In this document: piece after piece, positions 23,119 to 31,612 of the stretch | How positions within the stretch are numbered: position 1 is the stretch's first letter | Layout of the letters: the number at the start of each line of letters is the position of its first letter | Assembly: GCF_017742215.1 (NCBI RefSeq) | Contig: NZ_JAGHKP010000001.1 | Span: forward strand, 1,054,001 to 1,118,000 | Length of the DNA: 64,000 nt | Origin: Chitinophaga chungangae | GTDB taxonomy: Bacteria > Bacteroidota > Bacteroidia > Chitinophagales > Chitinophagaceae | Direction of reading: 5' to 3' | Position numbers and translations under genes: made by a program | Notes under the pieces: generated by a model | Seen by the model: only the letters and a program-made list of their open reading frames with translations | Told to the model about the DNA's origin: nothing | Database searches by the model: none

Positions 23119-25644
23119 TTACTGATTGTCGTTCGACTGGATATTCAGGCTGTTTTTGCTTCCACGTATAGTAACGTTATCGTTCTTGAGATATTGTTCA
23201 TATTTCTTTAATACGTCGGGGGATTGTTTTTTTCCGTTGATAAAAAGGTCGCCGCCTTTCTTTTCAACCTGGTATTCGGCATTGCGGTCGATTAGTTTGT
23301 CCGCCTCCATGCCGTCCAGCAACTGGCGGTACGATTTGCTCACCGCTTCGGCCTTTGCGCGGTTCTCTTCGGCTTTTTTCATGGATTCTTCGCGGAGCGC
23401 TTTCATTTTTTCCATGTTCTCTTCCCGCATTTTCAGCGAACGTTCCCTGGTTTCCTGCTGCCGCGCCCGTGCGATGGCTACCTGTTCCTCCCGCTGCGCT
23501 TTTATTTTTTCCTTGGTTTCCTGCTGCCTGGCGCGGGCCATGGCCACGTGCTCTTCCTGTATTTTCCTGTTGCGCTCCCTTGCTTCGTCGAACGCGGCGC
23601 GGTTGCGGGCCAGGTTCCTCTCATGCTGGGCACGGGCGCGCGCCCTGCTGCGGTCTATGCTCGTGTCGCCGCTGCCGTCGATGTCGAGGTCGAAGTCGAA
23701 ATCATGATCGTAGTCGAAGTTGTAATGAAAGCTGCTGTCGAATTTTACGTTTTCCATCGCTTTCTTCACGTCGTTCTCGATCTTTTTCCAGTCTATCTTC
23801 TCAAGGGATTCCCGGATGTCTTTGTTCATTTTGTCCCAGTCCTGGTTTTTCAGCTGGTTTTTCATCTGGTCGCTGATCTTGTCCCACTGGATCTCTTTCA
23901 TCTGTTTGGCAAGGTCTGTTTGCATCTTTTGCCAGTCGATGTTTTTCATGCTTTCGGAAACCTGTTTGTTGATCTTCTCCCAATCCACATTTTTCATGCT
24001 TTCGGAGATCTGCGCGTTCATTTTGGTCCAATCGATGTTATCGATGGCGGCCCGCGCGTTTTTCATGGCCTGTTTGATCTCGTCCTGGTTAGGTTTATAC
24101 TGGAAGCTGGCCTTTGCCTGCTGCATTTTGTAAAAACTTTCCTCCATGCGTTTGCGGTCTGCCGCGGGCATTTCGTCGATGCTGCGGTATTCCTTTTTGT
24201 TCCCCTTGTCGTCTACGATCACGATCTTTTGGCCGGGGGCGAGCGTGTCCTGGAAATAGAAATTACCGTTATAGTGGCCGTTGTAATTGTTATTGTAGCT
24301 CACCCAGTTCGGAGGGCCGGGAGGAGTGGGCGGAAGGGGAGTTGCGGCGGGCCAGGATGCGGGCGCCATCGGCGGCATAGGCGCCAGCGGGGCCAGTGGC
24401 GCTTCGGGCGCGGCTGCCGGGAAAGGGGTCGGGCTTGCAAAAGCTACAGGCGCTGGCGGAGCGGGCGGCGCTGATACATCCGCGGTGGGCGCTGGCGTCG
24501 GCGGCGCCGGCGGCGCGGGCGTTATGCCGGGCGCTATGGGCGCAACGGGCGGTTTGGGCAGAATGGTGTCTTGCAGAACGGATGACTGTTTTTCCTTTTT
24601 CCCGTTTTTCCTGTCGGGGCTCAGCCATGCGATAGACACAAGGCCGGTCACGATGATGAGCAATGCAAGGAACCGCTGGCTATAATTGAGATTTTTCGTT
24701 TTCATTTCCATGATGCGTTTAATGCGATGAAGTAAGAAGTGTTTATCATGCGCAGCCGCCATGGCCATCGGGTTAGCGGTGATCCGGTACTCCTCGAGCG
24801 CCACAAGGGCTTTGGCATAATGCATGGGCTGAACGGTGCCTGCGATCACCAGGTCGTCACAGCAATGTTCCCTCTCCTGGCGGATGTTCCGGGATATCCA
24901 CCATACGAACGGGTTAAAGAACAAAATGGTTTCAACAATGGACTGGAAGATATTCAACAGATAATCATTACGCTTGATATGCGCCAGCTCGTGCAGCAGG
25001 ATGGCTTCCAGCTGTTCCGGGCTCAGGTTGCTCACCATGGCGGCGGGCAGCAGTATCACTGGTTTCAGGAAACCGATCATCACCGGTACCTGCAGGTGCT
25101 CGGAAATAAACAGCTGCACTTTTTTAGATATGCCCAGGCGTTTGCCCAGTTCCCTGAGATGCTGTTCCCACACGGGCCCCATGGGCGTTACGCCCAGCCT
25201 GCGCACATGGCGCAGCTGCGAAAGGTCTACGCAAAGTTTGATGGTCATTACCGTTACTCCTACCACGTAAATGCCTACCAGCAAGGGAAAGTAGCTTTCC
25301 ATGCCGGGAAACAGCACCTGCAGCCCGTCTGCCTGCGGCGGCGGCGTATGCTGCGCGGCTTTCGCCAGCACATCGGGGCGTAGCTGCAACGCCACCATCT
25401 GCCGGATCTCCTGTGCTTCCCGCAGGATGGTCAACTGGCGGTACAACGTTGCCACGAACCAGCCAAAAATGCCGGCCAGGCTCAGGTACGACAGGTGGTA
25501 CTTAATGGATGCGCTTGCCTGCGGCCATAGCCGCAATACGATGCGAAGGCACGCGAATACAAAAAAGGCCTGCCAGAAAGAGTGCAGCAGCGTCCAGCCG
25601 AACGCCCGGATCAGATCTTGGGTAAAAGGAAGCAACGAAGTCAT
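23119..25644 (-). CDS. BlaR1/MecR1-like M56 metallopeptidase with 16-residue repeats
   Basis: An 841-residue membrane protein. Residues 1-340 form the M56 unit: several membrane helices and the zinc-peptidase motif HELAH at 218-222, with the downstream EREHCCDD segment. A further helix at 322-340 is followed by a Pro/Ala-rich stretch (360-446). Residues 537-632 hold six exact 16-residue repeats, each with Trp at position 3 (IDWxKMN...). A charged helical domain with two 22-residue repeats follows (697-740), then a small C-terminal domain. It lacks the penicillin-binding sensor of true BlaR1. It lies 10 bases after blaI, so it probably cleaves that repressor. Confidence 0.85.
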   Translation of the reverse strand: MTSLLPFTQDLIRAFGWTLLHSFWQAFFVFACLRIVLRLWPQASASIKYHLSYLSLAGIFGWFVATLYRQLTILREAQEIRQMVALQLRPDVLAKAAQHTPPPQADGLQVLFPGMESYFPLLVGIYVVGVTVMTIKLCVDLSQLRHVRRLGVTPMGPVWEQHLRELGKRLGISKKVQLFISEHLQVPVMIGFLKPVILLPAAMVSNLSPEQLEAILLHELAHIKRNDYLLNIFQSIVETILFFNPFVWWISRNIRQEREHCCDDLVIAGTVQPMHYAKALVALEEYRITANPMAMAAAHDKHFLLHRIKRIMEMKTKNLNYSQRFLALLIIVTGLVSIAWLSPDRKNGKKEKQSSVLQDTILPKPPVAPIAPGITPAPPAPPTPAPTADVSAPPAPPAPVAFASPTPFPAAAPEAPLAPLAPMPPMAPASWPAATPLPPTPPGPPNWVSYNNNYNGHYNGNFYFQDTLAPGQKIVIVDDKGNKKEYRSIDEMPAADRKRMEESFYKMQQAKASFQYKPNQDEIKQAMKNARAAIDNIDWTKMNAQISESMKNVDWEKINKQVSESMKNIDWQKMQTDLAKQMKEIQWDKISDQMKNQLKNQDWDKMNKDIRESLEKIDWKKIENDVKKAMENVKFDSSFHYNFDYDHDFDFDLDIDGSGDTSIDRSRARARAQHERNLARNRAAFDEARERNRKIQEEHVAMARARQQETKEKIKAQREEQVAIARARQQETRERSLKMREENMEKMKALREESMKKAEENRAKAEAVSKSYRQLLDGMEADKLIDRNAEYQVEKKGGDLFINGKKQSPDVLKKYEQYLKNDNVTIRGSKNSLNIQSNDNQ

Positions 25645-25654
25645 GGCAAAATGT

Positions 25655-26038
25655 TTATTTCTGCTTTTTTTCCATCTCGTTCAGGTATTGGCGGATCATG
25701 TCCAGCTCTTCGGGGGAAGACCGGTGATGCCCCAAAGCCTGCATCACCAGTTGTGAAGCGGACCCTTTAAAAACGGTGTCGATCATTTTGTTGAGCAATT
25801 GCCGCTGCGTCAGTTCACGGTCCACGGCCGCTTCGTAAATATGCGTTTTGGCGCTGGCGTCGCGCGTCACCAATCCTTTTTCATGCATGATCTGCATCAG
25901 CTTCAGGGTAGTGGTGTAACCCGCTTCCTTCTGCCGTTCCAGGATCTCATGTATTTCCCTTACCGTACTGGGCCCTCTTTCCCAGAGGATGGCCAGTATT
26001 TCCAGTTCACTTTCCGTCGGCTTGATGGGCTTGTTCAT
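25655..26038 (-). CDS. BlaI/MecI-family repressor
   Basis: A 127-residue winged-helix repressor. The DNA-binding part is PTESELEILAILWERGPSTVREI...YTTTLKLMQIM, and a C-terminal dimerisation helix bundle follows. Family members are inactivated by cleavage near the domain junction by a partner M56 peptidase, and such a gene follows 10 bases downstream. Two identical-pattern palindromes upstream (TACGA-N6-TCGTA) overlap the likely promoter, so autoregulation is expected. The signal and other targets are unknown. Confidence 0.93.
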   Translation of the reverse strand: MNKPIKPTESELEILAILWERGPSTVREIHEILERQKEAGYTTTLKLMQIMHEKGLVTRDASAKTHIYEAAVDRELTQRQLLNKMIDTVFKGSASQLVMQALGHHRSSPEELDMIRQYLNEMEKKQK

Positions 26039-26067
26039 GTTATTGTCGTATTGTAATGATCTGTTTG

Positions 26068-26083
26068 TACGAATATCTTCGTA
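26068..26083. promoter_or_regulatory. BlaI-type operator 1
   Basis: TACGAATATCTTCGTA is a 16-bp dyad of the form TACGA-N6-TCGTA, lying 30 bases upstream of the blaI start. Confidence 0.7.
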
Positions 26084-26085
26084 AA

Positions 26086-26116
26086 CGAATGTACGACACT
26101 TTTCGTAATAACAAAA
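26086..26116 (-). promoter_or_regulatory. Likely blaI promoter
   Basis: On the minus strand TTTTG (26116-26112) and TACATTCG (26093-26086) are 18 bases apart. The -7 box lies between the two operators and touches the second. Confidence 0.45.
26092..26107. promoter_or_regulatory. BlaI-type operator 2
   Basis: TACGACACTTTTCGTA repeats the TACGA-N6-TCGTA pattern exactly, 24 bases from operator 1. Confidence 0.7.
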
Positions 26117-26125
26117 CTCCGGGCT

Positions 26126-27028
26126 TTATTTTTGGATAAATGGCGATCCGGGAGGAGGAGCGGAGGCATTGCGCGCCGCTTCCCTCAGTTGCCGGGTGGT
26201 TTGCCTGCTGCCATCCGGGCTCCAGCCGGGGGCGCCAAATAAATAATACCATACGTCGCGCCAGGAGCGGGCCTTACGGAGGTCTTTCCCGATCGCTGCC
26301 CATTCGTGCGTGGCTATTTTAAGGGGATTGTAAGTTTGGATATTGGTGGTGAGCCCGTACACGGGTTTTTCCTCTTCCGGCTGAAAGGTGCCAAACAGCC
26401 GGTCCCATACGATCAGCACGCCCGCATGGTTCTTATCCAGGTATTTCAGGTCGGAGGAATGATGCACGCGGTGATGCGAAGGCGTATTGAGCACAAATTC
26501 CAGCGGCCGCGGCAGCCTGCGGATGGCCTCGGTATGGATCCAGAACTGGTAAATGAGGCTGATAGCCTGCATCGTCATCACCATCGCCGGGTGAAAACCG
26601 GCAAGCGGCATCCAGCACCAGAAGAGGAAAGTACCGGTGAGGTTGCCGGTCCAGGTCTGGCGCAGCGCGGTGGAAAGGTTGTAACGGCGGCTGGAATGGT
26701 GTATCACATGACTGGCCCAGTAAAACCGGATATTATGACTGAAGCGGTGAAACCAGTAATACGTGAAGTCGTCCGCAAAAAAACAGAGCGCCCATACCCA
26801 CCAGAGGCCGGCGTCGAGGGTGAGGAATCGGAACTGGTAAACGAAGTCGTAAACGAGGTAAATAATGCCCTTGATGAAAAGCCCGATAAAAACGTTGCCG
26901 AGGCCCATGGCGATGCTGCTCACGGCGTCTTTGGTTTCGTAGAGATGGCGGTGTTCCCGGGCGGAGAAGATCACTTCCGCCAGCAGCAACAGCACAAAAC
27001 CGGGTATAGCGAGATGTATCGGGTCCAT
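26126..27028 (-). CDS. Sterol desaturase / fatty acid hydroxylase family protein
   Basis: A 300-residue integral membrane oxidase of the fatty acid hydroxylase superfamily, which uses a diiron site to hydroxylate or desaturate lipids. The histidine clusters are visible: HRFSH in YYWFHRFSHNIRFYW, HHSSRRYN just after it, and HRVHH in TPSHHRVHHSSD. At least four membrane helices are predicted. The substrate is unknown; sterols are unlikely in this organism, and a membrane lipid or carotenoid is more plausible. It ends 87 bases upstream of blaI on the same strand, but blaI has its own promoter. Confidence 0.88.
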   Translation of the reverse strand: MDPIHLAIPGFVLLLLAEVIFSAREHRHLYETKDAVSSIAMGLGNVFIGLFIKGIIYLVYDFVYQFRFLTLDAGLWWVWALCFFADDFTYYWFHRFSHNIRFYWASHVIHHSSRRYNLSTALRQTWTGNLTGTFLFWCWMPLAGFHPAMVMTMQAISLIYQFWIHTEAIRRLPRPLEFVLNTPSHHRVHHSSDLKYLDKNHAGVLIVWDRLFGTFQPEEEKPVYGLTTNIQTYNPLKIATHEWAAIGKDLRKARSWRDVWYYLFGAPGWSPDGSRQTTRQLREAARNASAPPPGSPFIQK

Positions 27029-27148
27029 GATTTGAACGGATTACGAATGGAGGCGATATTCCTTTTGCCAAAAGTTACTGAATATCTGCGGAACTCAGGC
27101 GACATTTCCCAAAAATCCGGCCCCGCACCCGTAACCCGTAAGGTCTTG

Positions 27149-27186
27149 AAAAAGCCTGCCCCGCGCGGCATTCCGGCGGGGCAGCA
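27149..27186 (-). terminator. Terminator of the TonB/DUF4249 operon
   Basis: On the minus strand CTGCCCCGC pairs with GCGGGGCAG, followed by GC and a short T run. Confidence 0.75.
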
Positions 27187-27214
27187 CCTATGTATGGTTT
27201 CGTCAGTAATAATA

Positions 27215-27835
27215 TTAAAAACGGCCCGCCTTGATCGTAAAGTGAGCCGCGGGGCCGCTCAGCTTTTCGTCAGTAATACCGGCGGTATTGGACCCGCTGA
27301 CGAAGCGGTACGATCCGCCCACGGCCAGGCGCAGGTATGAGGTGATGTTCATTTCAAAGTTCACATGCGGCTCGCCTACAAAAAAGCCGCTGACATCGAA
27401 GTTTTCCGTTTCGTCGAGCCCTTTGTAACGTTCGTTCTTCATCACGCCGCCCCCGCCGATCAGCGCGCCTACCGCCATGTGGAACAGTTTGTTCGATTTG
27501 ATGGTGTATTCCGGCACGAACCCGGTGTACCACATGTTCCAGTAAAGCGTCGGGTCGCTTACATCCGTGCGCGGCGCTTCGATGTTGTTCACCAGCGCGT
27601 ATGCGCCGGCGCCCAGCATGATCCTGCTGTTCAGCATCACGCCGGCGTAACCGCCCAGCAGCACGCCCAATTGATCGTCGAACGTGGTGAACTTGATGGC
27701 GGGCGCGCCGAAACCGCCCACGCGGATCTTCGTTTTGCCTTTCCCGGCAAGGCTCTCTATTTGCCCGTCCTGCGCAAACCCCATGTGGGAAAGCAGCACG
27801 GCGGCGATCACAAAAAATAATTTTTTCATTTTCAT
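27215..27835 (-). CDS. Hypothetical outer-membrane beta-barrel protein
   Basis: A 206-residue exported protein with a signal peptide ending near GFAQ (residue 21). It has alternating hydrophobic strands with glycine and aromatic residues (LLGGYAGVMLNSRIMLGAGAY), ending in a C-terminal strand with Phe (HFTIKAGRF), as small outer-membrane barrels do. The family is not recognised. It is the third gene of an operon behind a TonB-dependent receptor and a DUF4249 lipoprotein (18-base gap), so it may assist their function. Confidence 0.7.
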   Translation of the reverse strand: MKMKKLFFVIAAVLLSHMGFAQDGQIESLAGKGKTKIRVGGFGAPAIKFTTFDDQLGVLLGGYAGVMLNSRIMLGAGAYALVNNIEAPRTDVSDPTLYWNMWYTGFVPEYTIKSNKLFHMAVGALIGGGGVMKNERYKGLDETENFDVSGFFVGEPHVNFEMNITSYLRLAVGGSYRFVSGSNTAGITDEKLSGPAAHFTIKAGRF

Positions 27836-27853
27836 AAGTTTCGTGTTTGGATT

Positions 27854-28735
27854 TTATTTCACCATCGTGCGTTCCTTGAACTGTACGGCGGATGTGCCGA
27901 ACCAGCCCAGTATTTTCGCGTTGCTGGAAGTGTTTACGTTTTTAAGATTGCTCGGCACGTTCTCGAGGATCTTCGCGAACAGGCCGCCGGCGTTCAGCTG
28001 GCTTTGCACCATTTCGAGGAAGGCGTGGCTGCGCGAGGTAACGGAGGCGAGGCGAACGATCACTTTTTCATTTTCCAGGAAAGGTCTGTCGAAGCGGGTA
28101 ATGGCTTCGCTGATCGGGTAAATGAAAGTCATGCCGTCGGCAATGTCTGCTTCATAAGAGCCGTCTATCGCGAATGCGTCTTCCACGCGGTTGTCCGTGC
28201 TGTTGAGGTAACTGCGTATCCAGTACCAGTCGGTAGCGCCCGCAAGGTCTTTGCCGTGCCAGCGCGCATAAAATCCTTCTTCTCCGCTGGCCGCTTCTTC
28301 TTTGGTCTTAAATTCATAGCTGATGGAATCGATCACGGGCACGCGTTTGAGCGTATCGGTGGCTTCAAAGGTGGATTCGCTCAGCTCCACGCGCAGTTTG
28401 TACACGTGGTTCACAATGCCGATGCTCACGCCCGCGCCGGGATCGTAGCTGTATTTGCCGTTCGAAAAAGTAAAAGGGTATACCTGTCCGCTGGTAACGT
28501 CGGTGAGCGTTACCACGGCGTTATTCACGATGGGAGCGGGGGCCTGGCTGGTGTAAGGCACGCTTTGGGTGATGCGCAGTTCCTGTTTGCCCGGCGCGTC
28601 GGTGATCCATGCGTCTACCACGGTGAAGGTTTTGCCTTCGGGCACTTCCACGTCTATCACGTCTTCGCAGGAAACAAACGCCGCGGCTGCAAAAAGAAGG
28701 GCGATGAATTTATATTGTATGATGTTCCGTTTCAT
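27854..28735 (-). CDS. DUF4249 domain lipoprotein
   Basis: A 293-residue protein with a lipobox ending at Cys23 (AFVSC) followed by EDVIDVEVPEGKTFTVVDAWI, the characteristic DUF4249 start. Beta-rich central repeats resemble Ig-like or carboxypeptidase-regulatory strands (AVVTLTDVTSGQVYPF). In Bacteroidota, DUF4249 proteins are regularly encoded next to a TonB-dependent receptor, as here, and are thought to be its surface partner in place of SusD. The ATG at 28735 gives the signal sequence; the receptor ends 20 bases upstream. Confidence 0.88.
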   Translation of the reverse strand: MKRNIIQYKFIALLFAAAAFVSCEDVIDVEVPEGKTFTVVDAWITDAPGKQELRITQSVPYTSQAPAPIVNNAVVTLTDVTSGQVYPFTFSNGKYSYDPGAGVSIGIVNHVYKLRVELSESTFEATDTLKRVPVIDSISYEFKTKEEAASGEEGFYARWHGKDLAGATDWYWIRSYLNSTDNRVEDAFAIDGSYEADIADGMTFIYPISEAITRFDRPFLENEKVIVRLASVTSRSHAFLEMVQSQLNAGGLFAKILENVPSNLKNVNTSSNAKILGWFGTSAVQFKERTMVK

Positions 28736-28755
28736 ATGATCGAATGCTTTGCTGG

Positions 28756-31128
28756 TTAGAATTTGAAGTTGTAAGTAATGCCGGGAATGATGGAACCGAG
28801 GATGGATAAACGAACGGCTTCCTTCTGGTCCGGGTTGTCCGGGTTCTGGCGGAAATACACGGTGTAGGCGTTCCTGCGGGCGTACACGTTGTACAGCGAG
28901 AATACCCATTCGCCTTTCCAGCGTTTCAGCTGTTTGCCTTTGTAGGTTACAGACAGATCGAGGCGGTGGAAGGGTTTCAGGCGGTAGTTATTTCTTTTTT
29001 CGGTGGTGTTGTAAGGAATGTCCCAGTCCTGGAACTCCAGGCGCGCGTCCGCAAAAGTAGCGGGCGTGCCGGATGCGAATACCCAGTTGCCGCTGAGGCT
29101 GAGGCGTTTGGTAAATTCATGGCTTACCACCACGTTTACGTTGTGCGTGCGGTCGTAACGGTTGATGAACCACTCGTTGAGGCTCAGCCCTGGCGTTTTT
29201 CGCTCGGAACGGCTGAGGGTGTAGCTTACCCAGCCTGTGGTGTTGCCGATATCTTTTTTCGCGTACAGTTCCAGGCCATATGCACGGCCTTTCGCGGAAA
29301 GCAGGTCGGCTTCGATGAACTGGTTCAGGTCAAGGTCCGCATCGTCGATGTAATCCAGCTGGTTCTGCATGCTTTTGTAGAATACTTCGGCGGATACTTC
29401 GAATTTATCGCCGGGCGCGCTGTAGAAATATCCCGCGGTTACCTGGTCGGTCACCTGCGGTTTTACGTTGTTGGAAACGGGCGTCCAGATATCAACGGGC
29501 GTGGGAGACGCGGTGTTGCTCAGCTGGTGCATGTATTGCGCGCTGCGGCTGTAGGCCACTTTTACGGCGGATGTGCTGTTGAGGGCGTAACGTGCGGAAA
29601 GGCGCGGCTCCAGGTTGTAATAGTCCGCGATGGTTTGCCCTGCATCGAAATCTTTCGTGCCGGTGAGGCGTTTGCGGATGCCGGGTACCGTGTCTGCATA
29701 ATAATATGCGGTGCCTTTTCCGCGGAACTGGAAGCCGGAATAACGCACGCCGTATTGTATGCCGAACTTATCGCCGATCTTCAGCTCATGATCGAGATAC
29801 AGCGCGGCTTCCACGGCGTTTTTATCTTTTACGGTGATGCGCGTTTCGTGCTCGTCCTCCCTCGAAGTGCCGGTGCCGGGCTTGAAGGTGTAATACGTGC
29901 CCTGTACGCCGAAATGCAGGGTGTTGCTGGCGTTGAGGTAATAGGTAAATGCCGGTTTCACGCCGTAGTTGATGATGTTGGAGGTCCATTTGAAAGCCTG
30001 TTTCACTGGTTCTTCCGGGTCGGTTTTGAACTCGAGGCTGTAGTCGTATTTCGTGTAATACGTGGTCAGGTTGAGGAACAGGCGGCTGTTGAAAATGTGG
30101 TTCCAGCGCACGGACACTGTGTTGTTGCCCCAGTTCATATTGGCTTCGTTGCCGAACCCGAACACGTCGCGGCCGAAATAGGTGCTTACGAACAGGTTGT
30201 TGTTTTTGTTGAGGTTGAAGTTCACTTTGGCGGTAAGGTCGTAGAAATACAGCTTGGTGTCTTTCATATCGCCTTTGAGGAACGGTTTCATGAGCACGTC
30301 CATATAAGAACGGCGCGCCGCCACGATGAAGGAGGATTTGTCTTTCTGCAGCGGGCCTTCCACGGCCAGGCGGCTGAAAATGTTGCCGATGCCGCCGGTA
30401 AGACCGAATTTCTGGTTGTTCCCGTCCTTCATCCTGATATCGAGCACGGAAGCCGTTCTGCCCCCGAACTCGGCGGGGAAGCCACCCTTGATAAGATTGA
30501 TGTTTTTTACAGCGTCCGGGTTGAACACGGAGAAAAAGCCGAGCATGTGGGTGGAGTTGTATACGGGCGCTTCGTCGAGCAGGATGAGGTTTTCGTCCCC
30601 GTTACCGCCGCGCACGTTGAAGCTGGCCGCGCCTTCGCCCACGGTGTTCACCCCGGGCAGCGTCTGTATGGTGCGTATCACGTCCACCTCGCCCATAAGG
30701 GTAGGCAGTTTTTTGATCTCCGAAATGTCCAGCTTGTTGACGCTGGTGCTAAGCGTATTGATGTTTTTTTCCTGCTGCCTGCTGGTGATCACCACCTCGT
30801 TCAGCTGCCGGTCCGCCTGCGTGAGCTTCACGTCGTGCCGTTTGTTGGAGGTCAGGTCGATGGTGAATTTCTGGGCGGTGTAACCAATGTAGGAAAACTG
30901 GATGTCGTGCGTTCCGGCAGGCAATGTCAGCGAATAAAAGCCGTATTCGTTGGTAACCGTGCCTACTGTGGTGCCGGGCTTGCCGATCGAGATCCCGATG
31001 AGGGATTCGCCGGACTGGGCGTCCTTTACATACCCGCTGATGGTAAAACGTTGCTGTTGTGCCGATGAATTAAATGCTGTCAGCATGAACAAGCAAAAGG
31101 GCAAAAGCCAGTTTGCGATCCTTTTCAT
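28756..31128 (-). CDS. TonB-dependent receptor (DUF4249-associated type)
   Basis: A 790-residue outer-membrane transporter. A signal peptide (to about residue 24) is followed by a carboxypeptidase-like regulatory domain (about 28-110, ISGYVKDAQSGESLIGISIG). The plug (about 115-230) contains LPGVNTVGEGAASFNVRGG and LLDEAPVYN, and a 22-strand type barrel ends NFKF. It lacks an STN domain, so FecR-type signalling is not expected. It heads an operon with a DUF4249 lipoprotein and a small barrel protein. The ligand is unknown. Confidence 0.92.
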   Translation of the reverse strand: MKRIANWLLPFCLFMLTAFNSSAQQQRFTISGYVKDAQSGESLIGISIGKPGTTVGTVTNEYGFYSLTLPAGTHDIQFSYIGYTAQKFTIDLTSNKRHDVKLTQADRQLNEVVITSRQQEKNINTLSTSVNKLDISEIKKLPTLMGEVDVIRTIQTLPGVNTVGEGAASFNVRGGNGDENLILLDEAPVYNSTHMLGFFSVFNPDAVKNINLIKGGFPAEFGGRTASVLDIRMKDGNNQKFGLTGGIGNIFSRLAVEGPLQKDKSSFIVAARRSYMDVLMKPFLKGDMKDTKLYFYDLTAKVNFNLNKNNNLFVSTYFGRDVFGFGNEANMNWGNNTVSVRWNHIFNSRLFLNLTTYYTKYDYSLEFKTDPEEPVKQAFKWTSNIINYGVKPAFTYYLNASNTLHFGVQGTYYTFKPGTGTSREDEHETRITVKDKNAVEAALYLDHELKIGDKFGIQYGVRYSGFQFRGKGTAYYYADTVPGIRKRLTGTKDFDAGQTIADYYNLEPRLSARYALNSTSAVKVAYSRSAQYMHQLSNTASPTPVDIWTPVSNNVKPQVTDQVTAGYFYSAPGDKFEVSAEVFYKSMQNQLDYIDDADLDLNQFIEADLLSAKGRAYGLELYAKKDIGNTTGWVSYTLSRSERKTPGLSLNEWFINRYDRTHNVNVVVSHEFTKRLSLSGNWVFASGTPATFADARLEFQDWDIPYNTTEKRNNYRLKPFHRLDLSVTYKGKQLKRWKGEWVFSLYNVYARRNAYTVYFRQNPDNPDQKEAVRLSILGSIIPGITYNFKF

Positions 31129-31309
31129 TTGGTTTTCAGGTTTTTATATGTTAAATGGTGAACGGATGGGATGGTTTCCGCCGTTTTCCGAAAGTATGAC
31201 GTGCAAAATAAAGGATACCCCTACGGGAAATAAATAAATCACATAGACGTGGGGGAGGGGTTAACTGACGAACGTCATGTTTTTTCCGGGGATTTGGGTG
31301 CAATTTTAA

Positions 31310-31519
31310 TCAGTCCAGTACCGAGCACTGGAAACCGAGGCTGCAAACGAAGGAGATCACGTGGTCTTCTTCCAGCTGCTGGCAAACTACGCGCAACACC
31401 TTGTCGCAGTCTTCAAGGTCCAGCGTGCAGGTGGTGGTGGCAAACCTGCCGGCCACTGCGTCTATCACCCTGTTTTTGTCCTGGAGCGTAACAATATTGG
31501 TTTTGAAGATGCCGATCAT
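31310..31519 (-). CDS. Small conserved ferredoxin-like-fold protein
   Basis: A 69-residue protein starting MIGIFKTNIVTLQDKNRVID and ending GFQCSVLD. The core motif LDLEDCDKVLRV and the beta-alpha-beta-beta-alpha-beta rhythm recall short HMA-like proteins that are frequent and uncharacterised in Bacteroidota. Cysteines at 31, 38, 46, 59 and 65 are not in a CxxC metal loop. It diverges from an AraC-family gene 93 bases away, and the two may be functionally linked. No function can be assigned. Confidence 0.65.
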   Translation of the reverse strand: MIGIFKTNIVTLQDKNRVIDAVAGRFATTTCTLDLEDCDKVLRVVCQQLEEDHVISFVCSLGFQCSVLD

Positions 31520-31612
31520 GTGCCTGAATTGAATAATTTCACACAAAATTCGCACCCGGCCGGCAAACGGGCTTATACCAGGCGGATTATTATTTATACT
31601 TAACGGATTTTT

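Noticed and set aside
24290..24685. Long plus-strand frames rich in Gly/Ala opposite the M56 gene
   Set aside because: They are antisense shadows of the Pro/Ala-rich linker, caused by its GC-rich codons.
28966..31068. 700-codon plus-strand frame opposite the TonB receptor
   Set aside because: Same kind of antisense shadow; it has no family resemblance or start signals.
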